DNA of 64,000 nucleotides. Source: DATEOR01 sp963766725. Its GTDB lineage: Bacteria > Actinomycetota > Thermoleophilia > Gaiellales > Gaiellaceae. The position numbers and the translations under genes are program-made. This document shows positions 24,667 to 33,576 of this stretch, one piece after another. The notes below the pieces were generated by a model. That model saw only the letters and a list, made by a program, of their open reading frames with translations. It was not told the origin of the DNA and did no database searches. Position 1 is the stretch's first letter. The number at the start of each line of letters is the position of its first letter. The stretch lies in assembly GCA_963766725.1 (NCBI GenBank), contig CAVYBK010000019.1, positions 22,101-86,100 on the forward strand, given 5' to 3'.

Positions 24667-26448
24667 TCACACCGGTGGGCCGCCTTCCGTCTCGCCGACG
24701 ACGCAGATCACCTGGCCTGTCGTGACCGCCTCGCCCGCGACCACGGACAGGCGGGTCACGAGCCCATCGCGGTGGGCGGTGATCTCGTTCTCCATCTTCA
24801 TCGCCTCGACGATGCAGATCACCTGGCCCGCGCGAACCTCGTCGCCCTCGGCGACCTCGACCGCGAGCACGGTCCCCTGCATCGGGCTCACCACGGCGTC
24901 ACGGGCGGCTCCGTGCCCCGCGGCGCCTCCTGCCCGCTCTCGACGCCGTCGCGCCAGCTCGGCGAACGGCGGCTCGGGCCGGAGCACCTTCACCTCGAAG
25001 CGGCGGTCGTCCACCTCCACTTCGAGTGTGTGCTCGCGAACGCGTCCGTCCGGTGAGCGCGGTACGCTCGTTGTCTCATGGGACAACTTCTCGGCTTCCT
25101 GCGCGAGCTCTTCCGACTCGACCACCCCGTGGCAGGTCTCGCCTGCGATGAAGCAGGGGCGGCGAAGGAGGGCCTTGTGGAACCCGACGAGCGTCTTCAC
25201 GCCCTCGATCTCGAACTCGTCGAGCGCACGCAGCATGCGCGCGCGGGCCCGTTCGCGGTCGGTGTCCCACACGCAGAGCTTCGCCACCAGGGGGTCGTAG
25301 AGGCCGGAGATCTCGCTGCCCTCGACGACGCCCGAGTCCACGCGCACGCCGGGCCCGGCGGGCTCCCGATAGCGCGTGAGCGTCCCTGGCGCCGGCAGGA
25401 AGCCGTTCGACGGGTCCTCGGCGTTGATCCGGCACTCGATCGCGTGCCCGCGGAAGTCGAGGTCCTCCTGGCGAAGACTTGTCGGCTCGCCTGCGGCGAT
25501 GAGAATCTGCTCGCGGACGAGGTCGACCCCCGTGACGAGCTCGGTGACGGTGTGCTCGACCTGGATGCGCGTGTTCATCTCGAGGAACCAGTAGTTGCCG
25601 TCGCAGTCGAGCAGCCCCTCGATCGTGCCCGCGCTCCGGTAGCCCACCGCACGAGCGGCGTCGACCGCGATCTTGCCGATTCGCTCGCGGAGGTCCGGCG
25701 TCACCGCCGGCGAGGGTGTCTCCTCGACGAGCTTCTGGTGTCGCCGCTGGATGGTGCAGTCCCGCTCGCCGAGGTGGAGGACGGTTCCATGGTCGTCGGC
25801 GAGCACCTGGACCTCGACGTGGCGTGGGTCGACGATGAACTTCTCGACGTAGACCGTCGAATCGGCGAAATACGACTCGCCCTCGCGCTGCGCGGCGACG
25901 AAGGCGCGCTCCGCCTCTCCTTCGCCCTCCACGACCTTCAGGCCCTTTCCGCCGCCTCCGGCCGAGGCCTTGATCGCGACGGGCCAGCCGAACTCGTCGC
26001 CCAGCCGCGCGACCTCGGCCGCCGACGTGACCGGCTCCGTCGTCCCCGGAACGATCGGGACGCCTGCGCTCCGCATGAGCTCACGCGCCGCCACCTTCGA
26101 TCCCATCACATCGATCGCCTCGGGCGGAGGCCCGATCCAGACGAGGCCCGCATCCGAGCAGGCCCGCGCGAATGACGCGTTCTCGGCGAGAAAGCCGTAC
26201 CCCGGATGCACCGCCTCCGCACCCGCTTTCCGGGCGGCCGCGATGATCCGCTCCTGGTTGAGATAGCTCTCGGCCGGCGCCCCGGCTCCGACGAGATAGG
26301 CCTCGTCTGCGACGGCGGCGTGGAGCGAAGCGCGGTCAGCGTCCGAGTAGACGGCCACGGTGCCAATCCCCAGCTCGCGGAGCGTGCGGAAGACGCGGAC
26401 CGCGATCTCGCCGCGGTTGGCGACAAGAACCTTTCCGAATGGAGGCAT
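24667..26448 (-). CDS. Acyl-CoA (acetyl/propionyl-CoA) carboxylase alpha chain: biotin carboxylase and biotin carrier
   Basis: 593 residues starting MPPFGKVLVANRGEIAVRVF. The biotin carboxylase domain shows the ATP-grasp glycine loop SAGGGGKGLKVVE, the LGERDCTIQRRHQKLVEE segment, FLEMNTRIQVEHTVTE and the C-terminal domain with FLPAPGTLTRYREP. The last 75 residues form the biotinyl domain with the biotin Lys in VEAMKMENEI. It carboxylates biotin for the beta chain, encoded about 10 kb away at 34459. This is the actinobacterial acyl-CoA carboxylase type used for malonyl- or methylmalonyl-CoA. It is divergent from pgsA with 23 bp between starts. Confidence 0.94.
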   Translation of the reverse strand: MPPFGKVLVANRGEIAVRVFRTLRELGIGTVAVYSDADRASLHAAVADEAYLVGAGAPAESYLNQERIIAAARKAGAEAVHPGYGFLAENASFARACSDAGLVWIGPPPEAIDVMGSKVAARELMRSAGVPIVPGTTEPVTSAAEVARLGDEFGWPVAIKASAGGGGKGLKVVEGEGEAERAFVAAQREGESYFADSTVYVEKFIVDPRHVEVQVLADDHGTVLHLGERDCTIQRRHQKLVEETPSPAVTPDLRERIGKIAVDAARAVGYRSAGTIEGLLDCDGNYWFLEMNTRIQVEHTVTELVTGVDLVREQILIAAGEPTSLRQEDLDFRGHAIECRINAEDPSNGFLPAPGTLTRYREPAGPGVRVDSGVVEGSEISGLYDPLVAKLCVWDTDRERARARMLRALDEFEIEGVKTLVGFHKALLRRPCFIAGETCHGVVESEELAQEAEKLSHETTSVPRSPDGRVREHTLEVEVDDRRFEVKVLRPEPPFAELARRRRERAGGAAGHGAARDAVVSPMQGTVLAVEVAEGDEVRAGQVICIVEAMKMENEITAHRDGLVTRLSVVAGEAVTTGQVICVVGETEGGPPV

Positions 26449-26471
26449 GGGCGCGCGTATTCTGTCCCTTC

Positions 26472-27011
26472 ATGCACTTTGCAGACCAGCTGACGCTCGC
26501 GCGGGCGTTTTCGGTGCCCATCGTCGTCGTGCTCTTCGCGTGGGACTTCCCCAACCACTACTACTGGGGGACGGCGGTCTTTGCCCTGGCGATGACCACC
26601 GACTACGTCGACGGCTGGTGGGCGCGGCGCACCAACCGCTCGTCGAACCTGGGCCGGCTCCTCGACCCCGTGGCGGACAAGCTCCTCGTCATGGCCGCGC
26701 TGATCATGCTGGTCGGAGTCGCCCTTCCCGCTTGGATGGTCGCCGCGATCGTCGCGCGCGAGTTCCTCATGTCCGGGCTGCGCCTCGCCGCGCTCGAGCG
26801 CGGTGTCGTGATGGCCGCACGGGATCTGGGAAAGCTGAAGACCGGGGCGCAGGCCACCGCGGCAGCCATCGCAGGGCTTGCCGCGGGCGGAGCGTTCAGC
26901 ACCGACATCGCGTGGTGGGCGGGGCTCGTCGCGCTCGCACTGACCTGGATCTCAGGCCTCGACTACTTCATGAGCGCACCCAGGGTCCTCCGTGGGCAGC
27001 AGCCTGCGTAG
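26472..27011 (+). CDS. pgsA: CDP-diacylglycerol-glycerol-3-phosphate 3-phosphatidyltransferase
   Basis: 179 residues from the ATG at 26472 (MHFADQLTLARAFSVPI). The CDP-alcohol phosphotransferase motif D-x2-DG-x2-AR-x8-G-x3-D-x3-D is present as DYVDGWWARRTNRSSNLGRLLDPVADK (read in two parts around residues 45-71). Several membrane helices follow. It makes phosphatidylglycerophosphate at the membrane. The start overlaps nothing upstream, and the end overlaps the GNAT gene by 20 nt. Related family members use other alcohols, so the substrate is the most likely rather than certain. Confidence 0.88.
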   Translation: MHFADQLTLARAFSVPIVVVLFAWDFPNHYYWGTAVFALAMTTDYVDGWWARRTNRSSNLGRLLDPVADKLLVMAALIMLVGVALPAWMVAAIVAREFLMSGLRLAALERGVVMAARDLGKLKTGAQATAAAIAGLAAGGAFSTDIAWWAGLVALALTWISGLDYFMSAPRVLRGQQPA

Positions 27012-27876
27012 CTTCGCGCCGGGGGACCGGGCTGCCGTGCTCGAGCTTTCACGGCATGCGCTGCAGAAGCCGCAGGAGCAGGTGGGCAATCCCCTCTGGA
27101 CGACCGCGGAGGAGCTCGAGAGCGAGCTCTCCGACTGGGAGGTCCCGCCCGAGGAAACCCTCTTCGTGGACGAGATCGACGGCGAGGTCGTCGGCTTCGC
27201 GGGCGTCGAGGTCTCGCCGGGGTTCGACCACGCCGACCTCTTCGGGCCGCTCGTTGCCCCGAGCCACCGCGGGCAGAAGATCGGAACGGTGCTCCTCGAG
27301 GCGGCGATCGAGCGGGCGGAGAACCGGAGCGCACTCCGCGTCGTCGGTGCGGTTGGCGCGAGGAACGCGACGGGCCGGCTCCTTCTCGAGCGCGCCGGGT
27401 TCGCGCCCTCCGGGAGCGCGACCGCGGTCTTCCGGCTGAACGAGGCCGACCATCGCCGGGTCGAAACCGGCCCGGCGGAGCTCACGGTTCGGCCGGGCAC
27501 GCCAGACGATCTCGACGCAACCATGCGGCTCTATCGCGAGTGCTTCCCCGACGGCTCGTTCCCGGAGAGCGCATGGCTCGCGGGCCTCGAGCAGGGCGCC
27601 GTCTACATCGGCGAGGCGAAGGGCGAAAGCGGTGCGATGGTCAACATCGACGCGGCCGACCGGTGGATCTACCACCTCGGTGTGACCGCGGACGAGCGCG
27701 ATCGCGGCATCGGCGCCTACGTCCTCTCCGAGGCTCTGGCCGGCTACTGGTCGCACCATCCGGGCGAGACGCTCGGGCTCTCCGTGGAGGCGGACAACCT
27801 GCCCGCGCTCCGGCTGTACAGACGCCAGGGATTCGCGCCCATGCTGGTGCTGCAGGCCTTCGAGCTCCCCCTGTAG
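26992..27876 (+). CDS. Tandem GNAT-domain acetyltransferase
   Basis: 294 residues with two GNAT folds. The N-terminal copy has the acetyl-CoA loop LFGPLVAPSHRGQKIGTVLLE around residue 90. The C-terminal copy has YHLGVTADERDRGIGAYVLSE around 225 and ends NLPALRLYRRQGFAPMLVL. The start is GTG at 26992, inside the last 20 nt of pgsA. Two-domain GNATs include mycothiol synthase and antibiotic-modifying enzymes, but the substrate here is not evident. It is followed after 2 nt by glycerol kinase. Confidence 0.8.
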   Translation: MGSSLRSFAPGDRAAVLELSRHALQKPQEQVGNPLWTTAEELESELSDWEVPPEETLFVDEIDGEVVGFAGVEVSPGFDHADLFGPLVAPSHRGQKIGTVLLEAAIERAENRSALRVVGAVGARNATGRLLLERAGFAPSGSATAVFRLNEADHRRVETGPAELTVRPGTPDDLDATMRLYRECFPDGSFPESAWLAGLEQGAVYIGEAKGESGAMVNIDAADRWIYHLGVTADERDRGIGAYVLSEALAGYWSHHPGETLGLSVEADNLPALRLYRRQGFAPMLVLQAFELPL

Positions 27877-27878
27877 CC

Positions 27879-29306
27879 GTGCTCCTGGGAATCGACCAGG
27901 GGACGACGGGCACGACCTGCCTCGTCCTCGACGAAGCCCTGCGGACGCAAGGGCGCGGCTACCGCGAGGTGGCGCAGCACTATCCACGGCCCGGGTGGGT
28001 CGAGCAAGACCCGAACGAGCTCTGGGAGTCCGTGCTTGCGGCCGCGGGCGAGGCGCTGGAGGAGGCGGGGGCGGCGGCGGCCGATCTCACCGCGATCGGC
28101 ATCACGAACCAGCGCGAGACGACGATCGTCTGGGACCGGGCGAGCGGCGAGCCGGCCCACCGCGCCATCGTCTGGCAGGACCGGCGGACGGCCGAGCGGT
28201 GCAAGGAGCTCCCCGCCGACCTCATCCGCGACCGGACGGGGCTCGTCCCCGATCCGTACTTCTCGGCGACGAAGCTCGAGTGGATCCTCCGCGAGGCCAC
28301 GGGCGACCTGGCCTTCGGGACGGTCGACTCGTGGCTCATCTGGAAGCTCACCGGCGGGGCCGTGCATGCGACCGACGTCTCCAACGCCTCGCGAACGCTG
28401 CTCCTCGACCTCGCGACGCTCGACTGGGACGACGAGCTGCTCGAGCTCTTCGGCGTCCCGCGCTCCGTGCTCCCCGAGATCGTCAGCTCGAGCGGGACGA
28501 TCGGCGAGGCCGAGCTCTTCGGGGCCCGCGTCCCGATCGCCGGCGCGGCCGGCGACCAGCAGGCAGCGCTCTTCGGACAGGCGTGTTTCGGGCGCGGTCA
28601 GGCGAAGGCGACCTTCGGCACGGGCGCCTTTCTCCTGGCAAACAGCGGCTCCGAACGAATCAGGCCCGGAGCTGGCGTCGTCGAGACGGTCGCCTGGCGG
28701 CTCGGCTCGGAGGAGCCGGTCTACGCGGTCGAAGGCTCGATCTTCGTCACCGGCGCGGCGCTGCAGTGGCTCCGTGACGCGCTCGGGCTCCTCGCGGACT
28801 CCGCCGAGAGCGAGGCACTCGCGCGCTCGGTGGAGGACAACGGCGGCGTCTACTTCGTTCCGGCCCTTGCCGGGCTCGGCTCACCGCATTGGGTCCCGGA
28901 GGCGCGCGGGCTCATCAGCGGGATCTCGGGCGGCACGCGGCGAGAGCACCTCGTCAGGGCCGCCATCGAAGCAGCCGCCTTCCAGACAAGGGATGTCGTG
29001 GAGGCGCTTCCCTTCGAGCTCCAGACCCTTCGCGCCGACGGGGGCGCGGCAGGGAACGCATTCCTGTTGCAGTTCCTCGCCGACCTGACGCGCCTTCCTG
29101 TCGAGGTGCCCGAGGAGCGCGAGACCACGGCCCTCGGGGCGGCCGCGCTCGCCGGCCTCGCGGCCGGGATCTGGAACGGCACCGCCGAGCTTGCGGGACT
29201 CTGGCGCTCCGCGGCGCGCTACGAGCCCGAGCTGCCCGAGGAGGAGGCCGATCGCCTCCTCGCCGAGTGGCGCGTGGCCGTCAGGCGGGCTCTTCTTCTT
29301 CGCTGA
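27879..29306 (+). CDS. glpK: Glycerol kinase
   Basis: 475 residues from a GTG at 27879. FGGY family: the N-terminal LLGIDQGTTGTTCLVLDE phosphate loop, YPRPGWVEQDPNELWESV, GITNQRETTIVWDRASG, AIVWQDRRTAERC and the ATPase domain with KATFGTGAFLLANSG and LRADGGAAGNAFLLQFLADL. These are the glycerol-specific versions (IVWQDRRT). It phosphorylates glycerol to glycerol-3-phosphate, which fits with neighbouring pgsA. It directly follows the GNAT gene, and its 3' end overlaps the convergent small gene by 26 nt. A second, more divergent glycerol-kinase-like gene is at 47265. Confidence 0.93.
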   Translation: MLLGIDQGTTGTTCLVLDEALRTQGRGYREVAQHYPRPGWVEQDPNELWESVLAAAGEALEEAGAAAADLTAIGITNQRETTIVWDRASGEPAHRAIVWQDRRTAERCKELPADLIRDRTGLVPDPYFSATKLEWILREATGDLAFGTVDSWLIWKLTGGAVHATDVSNASRTLLLDLATLDWDDELLELFGVPRSVLPEIVSSSGTIGEAELFGARVPIAGAAGDQQAALFGQACFGRGQAKATFGTGAFLLANSGSERIRPGAGVVETVAWRLGSEEPVYAVEGSIFVTGAALQWLRDALGLLADSAESEALARSVEDNGGVYFVPALAGLGSPHWVPEARGLISGISGGTRREHLVRAAIEAAAFQTRDVVEALPFELQTLRADGGAAGNAFLLQFLADLTRLPVEVPEERETTALGAAALAGLAAGIWNGTAELAGLWRSAARYEPELPEEEADRLLAEWRVAVRRALLLR

Positions 29307-29436
29307 GATCCTCGGCAATCCCGGCTCGCCACCAGGCCGAGCGGGGGTCGGCCGGCGGCGCCGTCAGGCGCGCAAGCGCCTCTTCGATCGCCTCCAGCTC
29401 TTCCGGTGAGGGCTCGGGCCGGATCTCGCGGTTCAT
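29281..29436 (-). CDS. Small protein resembling acyl-CoA carboxylase epsilon subunit
   Basis: 51 residues starting MNREIRPEPSPEELEAIEEA. The PEPSPEELEAIEEAL pattern followed by a short linker and SAWWRAGIAEDLS is like the epsilon peptides that assist actinobacterial acyl-CoA carboxylases. It lies apart from both carboxylase chains here (24667 and 34459), so the link rests on sequence resemblance alone. It overlaps the end of glpK by 26 nt on the opposite strand, which is acceptable for a convergent pair. Confidence 0.5.
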   Translation of the reverse strand: MNREIRPEPSPEELEAIEEALARLTAPPADPRSAWWRAGIAEDLSEEEEPA

Positions 29437-29482
29437 CCGGCTGAGATTAAAGGGCCTACGGAGGCCCGACGATAGGAACACC

Positions 29483-30490
29483 ATGCGCCGGGGTCTCGTC
29501 GCCGTCGTCGCCGTGGTCGCCGCCTTCATCGCGGCGCAGCCGGCGCCTGCCGCAAGCTGGGCCCAGCCGCAGATCAAGGTCGTGGTCGCGAACGGGCTCA
29601 TGGGCCCGAGCGTGAGCAACTTCCGCGCCAAGCAGAACGTCACCCGCAAGGAGCTCGGCGAAGCGCTTGCCGCCCTCACGGGCGAGTCCCAGGTCGTCGT
29701 CGACCCCGACGCCGAGGTGTCGATCGCCGGGCTGGACGCGAAGGTCGTCAAGGCACTCGGGCTGCGCCACGCCGCGAAGACCTTCCAGCGGAAGGTCAAG
29801 GAGGCCGGCCTCGAGCCGCCACGGCGGCTGGGGAACGAGGTCGTGGCGCGCCTGATCTGGCTGCGGCTCAACCATCCGCAGCAGGACGACAATCTCGAGC
29901 TGCGGCCGCAGGACCCCGCTACCCGCGCGGAAGCCGCGTATTCGCTCGCCCAGGCGCTGAATATGTCCCAGTGGGAGAAGGACTCTGTCGTGTCGCTCGC
30001 CGACTCGTTCTCGCTCCCGAGCTACGGCGAGTGGCCGAAGCGCGTCCTTCGACGGGCCGTGCACTTCATCGGCTACCCGTATGTGTGGGGCGGAATGTCC
30101 GAAAACCAGCAGGTCACATTCGGCGTCACGTCGCGCGGAGGCTTCGACTGCTCGGGCTTCGTCTGGCGCGTCTACAAGCTCCAGGCGTATCCGAACGGAG
30201 GCTCGCTTTCGTCGGTTATCCAGGGCCGCACGACGTACCAGATGAGCGGCGAGGTGCCGAAGTCGAAGCGGATCCCCTTCGACCGCCTGAGGGCCGCCGA
30301 TGTCGCCTTCTTCGGCGCGGATGGGCGCCGCTCGAGCCCGTCCGAGGTCGACCACACGGGAATCGCGCTCGGAAACGGCTGGATGATCCATTCCTCCAGC
30401 CAGGGGGTGGCGTTCGTGCCGCTCACGGGCTGGTATCGCGACCGTTTCGCCTGGGCCCGCCGGCCGCTTCGCGAGGCCGGGCTCCTCTAG
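29483..30490 (+). CDS. Secreted NlpC/P60 peptidase with S-layer-like domain
   Basis: 335 residues starting MRRGLVAVVAVVAAFIAAQP, a signal peptide ending near PAPAASWA. An S-layer-homology-like N-terminal part (QIKVVVANGLMGPS, VTRKELGEALAALTG, ATRAEAAYSLAQALN) precedes a C-terminal NlpC/P60 domain with the catalytic Cys in RGGFDCSGFVWRVY and the His in EVDHTGIALGNGWMIH. It probably cuts peptide bonds in the cell wall. Its role in division or spore-like processes is unknown. Confidence 0.88.
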   Translation: MRRGLVAVVAVVAAFIAAQPAPAASWAQPQIKVVVANGLMGPSVSNFRAKQNVTRKELGEALAALTGESQVVVDPDAEVSIAGLDAKVVKALGLRHAAKTFQRKVKEAGLEPPRRLGNEVVARLIWLRLNHPQQDDNLELRPQDPATRAEAAYSLAQALNMSQWEKDSVVSLADSFSLPSYGEWPKRVLRRAVHFIGYPYVWGGMSENQQVTFGVTSRGGFDCSGFVWRVYKLQAYPNGGSLSSVIQGRTTYQMSGEVPKSKRIPFDRLRAADVAFFGADGRRSSPSEVDHTGIALGNGWMIHSSSQGVAFVPLTGWYRDRFAWARRPLREAGLL

Positions 30491-30611
30491 GCGCCGAAAC
30501 CCGCTCGATTGCACGTTTGAGCAGGCTTTTCCGAATCCCTCAAAGGGGGGATGTTGCGACCTCCCGGGTGCGCTGATACTTCGGCTCGTCCTACGCGTCC
30601 GAACACGGGAG

Positions 30612-30713
30612 ATGATCGGAATGCTTCATTGGAAGGTAAAGCTCGCGCACGTTGCAGTTGTCGCCGCCCTTCTGGCCGCTTTCCTGAGCGACCTTGAAGG
30701 GTGGGCCTGGTAG
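30612..30713 (+). CDS. Very small single-pass membrane peptide
   Basis: 33 codons starting MIGMLHWKVKLAHVAVVAAL and ending with Trp-rich EGWAW. One hydrophobic helix (residues 11-25) follows a basic start. GGGA lies 2-6 nt before the ATG. The gene lies in the largest non-coding gap of the region (30491-30738), between the peptidase and the GGDEF protein; the rest of the gap shows no clear gene. From general knowledge, similar short basic-hydrophobic-Trp peptides are seen in Thermoleophilia genomes, but the function is unknown. Confidence 0.5.
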   Translation: MIGMLHWKVKLAHVAVVAALLAAFLSDLEGWAW

Positions 30714-30738
30714 CACGGCGAACGGTTAAGTCATAGCC

Positions 30739-32610
30739 GTGAGCCTGCGCCCCGTTCGCTCGACCGAGAGCGCATCGGGTCGGGTGAAGCCGGAGCGTCG
30801 TTTCGTCTCGCGCGAGACGGCGCGGCTTCTGCCCATCGTCGTCCCGGTGGCCCTCTCGGGCTTCGCCGTGCTCGCGTTCGCCATCGGGCGATTCGTGGCA
30901 TCGAATCCCGAGCCGGAAGTCCTCGCCGGAGTGTTCGCACTCCTCTTGGCGGCGACCTTCGTCGAGGCGCACCCGGTCCCGATCGAGGGGATCTCTTCGG
31001 AGGGAATCTCACTCGCGGCCGTCTTCATCGTCGGCACCGCCGTGATCTACGGCTGGGCGCCGGCTGTCGTGATGGGTTTCCTCACCAGGGCGCTCATCGA
31101 AATGTTCCAGCGCCGCCCCGCAATCCGCCTGTCCTACAACAGCGCGGTCTACTCGTTGGGCGGCGGCGCGGCGGGTCTCGCCGCGTCCATGGGGGCGAGG
31201 GAGACGGGAGTCGCCTCGCTCCTCCTGCAGGTGCTGCTCGCCGCGGCGGCGTTCTACGCGGTCAACATCCCGCTGATCGCCGCGATCATCGCGCGGTGGA
31301 CGCGTGAGCCGTTCATGCCGCTGCTTCGCAAGTCCATCTACTGGACTGCGGTGCCGTTCTCGATCATGGCGTCGGTCAGCCTCATGCTCGCGGTGCTCTG
31401 GGAGCGCTCTCCGCTCCTCGCCATCGCGCTCGTGGGCCCGCTCGTCGCGATCGCCCTCTACCAGCGCTCGGTGTACAGCGCCCTCAAGGCCATGCGCCTC
31501 GCGCTCACCGACCCGCTGACCGGTCTGGGGAACCACCGGCACTTCCACGAGCGGCTGCAGCGCGACCTCGACGAGGCACAGGAGCGCGGCGTCGCGCTGA
31601 CCGTCTGCCTGCTCGACATCGACAATTTCAAGCAGATCAACGATCGCTTCGGCCACCCGGTCGGCGATCGTGTGCTCGCGCAGGTGGCCGCGCGCCTCCG
31701 CCAGGGCGGCGAGGCGTTCCGGCTCGGAGGAGACGAGTTCGCGCTCCTCCTGCCGCGCCGCGACGAGCACGAAGGCTTCTCGATCGCAAAGGCGATCATC
31801 GAGCGCGTCGCCGACGCCGAGTGCGAGCACGGCGGACACGTCTCGATCTCGGCCGGCATCGCGACCTATCCGCAGCACGGCGTCGAGCGCTCCGAGCTCG
31901 TGCGCGTGGCCGACTCGGCCCTCTATCTGGCCAAGGAGCACGGGAAGAACCGCGTGCGCGTCTACCGCCCCGACCTGCTCGAGCTGGCCGAGCTTCGCCG
32001 CCTCGCCGAAGGGCCCGACCGGGCGGCGCGCCTGCGCGCGGCGGCATCGCTTGCCCATGCGGTCGATGCCCGCGATGCCTACACGGGCTCGCACTCCTAC
32101 ATGGTCGGGGAGCTCTCGGCGCGCGTGGCAAAGAGAATGGGCCTCGAGACCGAGCAGGTCGAGCTCGCACGCCTGGCCGGGAGCCTGCACGACCTCGGCA
32201 AGCTCGCCATCCCGGAGGAGATCCTGAGAAAGCCCGGCCCCCTGAACGAGGCCGAGCGCCTCGTCCTCGAGCGCCATCCCCAGATCGGCTTTCGCATGCT
32301 CGACTCGCTCGGGATCGAGCCGGTCGCCTCCTGGGTCCTGCACCACCACGAGCGCTGGGACGGGGACGGCTACCCGGACCGGTTGGGCGAGGACGCGATC
32401 CCGCTCGGCTCGCGCATCCTCTTCGTCGCCGATGCCTACGACGCGATGACGACCGACCGCGTCTACCGCTCCAAGCTCTCGCACGATCGCGCCATCTCCG
32501 AGCTCGAGCGCTGCGCGGGGACGCAGTTCGACCCCGACGTCGTCTCCGCTTTCAAGGAAGAGTTCGACGAGCCGCGTTTGCCGGAGCTCGTCGTCCTCGA
32601 GACCGCGTAG
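30739..32610 (+). CDS. Membrane GGDEF and HD-GYP domain signalling protein
   Basis: 623 residues from a GTG at 30739. An N-terminal membrane sensor with about seven helices (residues 35-245) precedes a GGDEF domain (DPLTGLGNHRHFHERLQ, LDIDNFKQINDRFGH, and the intact RLGGDEFALLLP active site) and a C-terminal HD-GYP-type domain (HDLGKLAIPEEILRKPG, HHERWDGDGYPDRLG). It could make and hydrolyse cyclic di-GMP in one protein. The full GGDEF and HD residues suggest both could be active. The sensor input is unknown. Confidence 0.9.
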   Translation: MSLRPVRSTESASGRVKPERRFVSRETARLLPIVVPVALSGFAVLAFAIGRFVASNPEPEVLAGVFALLLAATFVEAHPVPIEGISSEGISLAAVFIVGTAVIYGWAPAVVMGFLTRALIEMFQRRPAIRLSYNSAVYSLGGGAAGLAASMGARETGVASLLLQVLLAAAAFYAVNIPLIAAIIARWTREPFMPLLRKSIYWTAVPFSIMASVSLMLAVLWERSPLLAIALVGPLVAIALYQRSVYSALKAMRLALTDPLTGLGNHRHFHERLQRDLDEAQERGVALTVCLLDIDNFKQINDRFGHPVGDRVLAQVAARLRQGGEAFRLGGDEFALLLPRRDEHEGFSIAKAIIERVADAECEHGGHVSISAGIATYPQHGVERSELVRVADSALYLAKEHGKNRVRVYRPDLLELAELRRLAEGPDRAARLRAAASLAHAVDARDAYTGSHSYMVGELSARVAKRMGLETEQVELARLAGSLHDLGKLAIPEEILRKPGPLNEAERLVLERHPQIGFRMLDSLGIEPVASWVLHHHERWDGDGYPDRLGEDAIPLGSRILFVADAYDAMTTDRVYRSKLSHDRAISELERCAGTQFDPDVVSAFKEEFDEPRLPELVVLETA

Positions 32611-32646
32611 AACTTCGGCCGCGCGAGCGGCGTATCGTCTTTTGAG

Positions 32647-33576
32647 ATGCGCACATGGCTCGTGCTCGCGGCAGTCCTCGCCGTCGCCGCAGCTGCGGCC
32701 GCGGACGCGCTGCGCGGCGGCCTGCGAGACCGGGACGTGAAGGCAACCGCGCCGGCGGCGGAGCGGCGCATCGTTCCTCCCGGCGTGCCCTCGGGGTTCA
32801 TGGGCACCGTCTTCTACAGCGATCCTGCGGACGGCTGCCGTCTCCACTCGCTCCGCCTCGTCGGCTTCACCGACGCTCGGCCGCCGAACTACACCGGGTG
32901 CCGGTTCTCGCTTTCGCCGGACGGGACGAGAGCAGCGCCGGGAGGATCCGTCTGGAGCCCGCTCGGCGGAGTCGTGGCGGTGCCGAGAGACGAGGGGTTC
33001 GGGCTCGAGACCGCCGCCGGGCAGACGATCGTCGTGCGCGGGCGCGCTCCCGCCTTCAAGCCGAACGGGACACTCACGCAGGTTCACGACGGCGCGCTCG
33101 TCGAGTGGAGCATCGACTGCCGTCCCGGTGACCGCCTCTTCACGCTCCCCGGCGACAACGCGACAGCGCGTTGCGTGCGTACCGTGTATCCACACCCCGT
33201 CGAGGCCGTCGCCTGGTTCTCTGACGCCCGCTTCGTCGCGGTACTGCCCGCCGGGAAGCTGGTGATCGTCGATCACGGCCACGTCCTGGTCCGAGCCGAT
33301 CTGCCCCGCTTTCACACCGCCTCGCTCGAGCTCAGCCCGAAGAGGAGCCTCGCCACCCTCTGGCTCGACGGCGAGCTCGCGGGAACGTTCGACGCCGGAG
33401 GTGGGCCGGCACCGATCGCGCCTGTCGGCACGGTGACTTCGCTCGCGTGGGCGCCGAGCGAACGGTGGGTGGTCGCCGCCACCCGCGAGGGGGCGGTCTT
33501 CCTCCTTCGGCCGGACACAGGCGATGCCCGCGTGCGCCGGCTCGGCATCGCCGCCCGCGACCTGGCCTGGCGCTGA
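32647..33576 (+). CDS. Membrane-anchored beta-propeller-like protein, first of paired genes
   Basis: 309 residues starting MRTWLVLAAVLAVAAAAAAD, one N-terminal anchor or signal helix, then a body of beta-rich repeats with WSPLGGVVAVPRDEG, AFKPNGTLTQVHDGALVEW, ELSPKRSLATLWLDG and SLAWAPSERWVVAATREG. The repeated S/W-x-P-D/S-x-R pattern suggests a WD40/TolB-like propeller outside the cell. Two cysteines are in DCRPGDR and NATARCVRT. It touches the next gene in a TGATG junction, and the two look like tandem paralogues. Function is unknown. Confidence 0.65.
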   Translation: MRTWLVLAAVLAVAAAAAADALRGGLRDRDVKATAPAAERRIVPPGVPSGFMGTVFYSDPADGCRLHSLRLVGFTDARPPNYTGCRFSLSPDGTRAAPGGSVWSPLGGVVAVPRDEGFGLETAAGQTIVVRGRAPAFKPNGTLTQVHDGALVEWSIDCRPGDRLFTLPGDNATARCVRTVYPHPVEAVAWFSDARFVAVLPAGKLVIVDHGHVLVRADLPRFHTASLELSPKRSLATLWLDGELAGTFDAGGGPAPIAPVGTVTSLAWAPSERWVVAATREGAVFLLRPDTGDARVRRLGIAARDLAWR

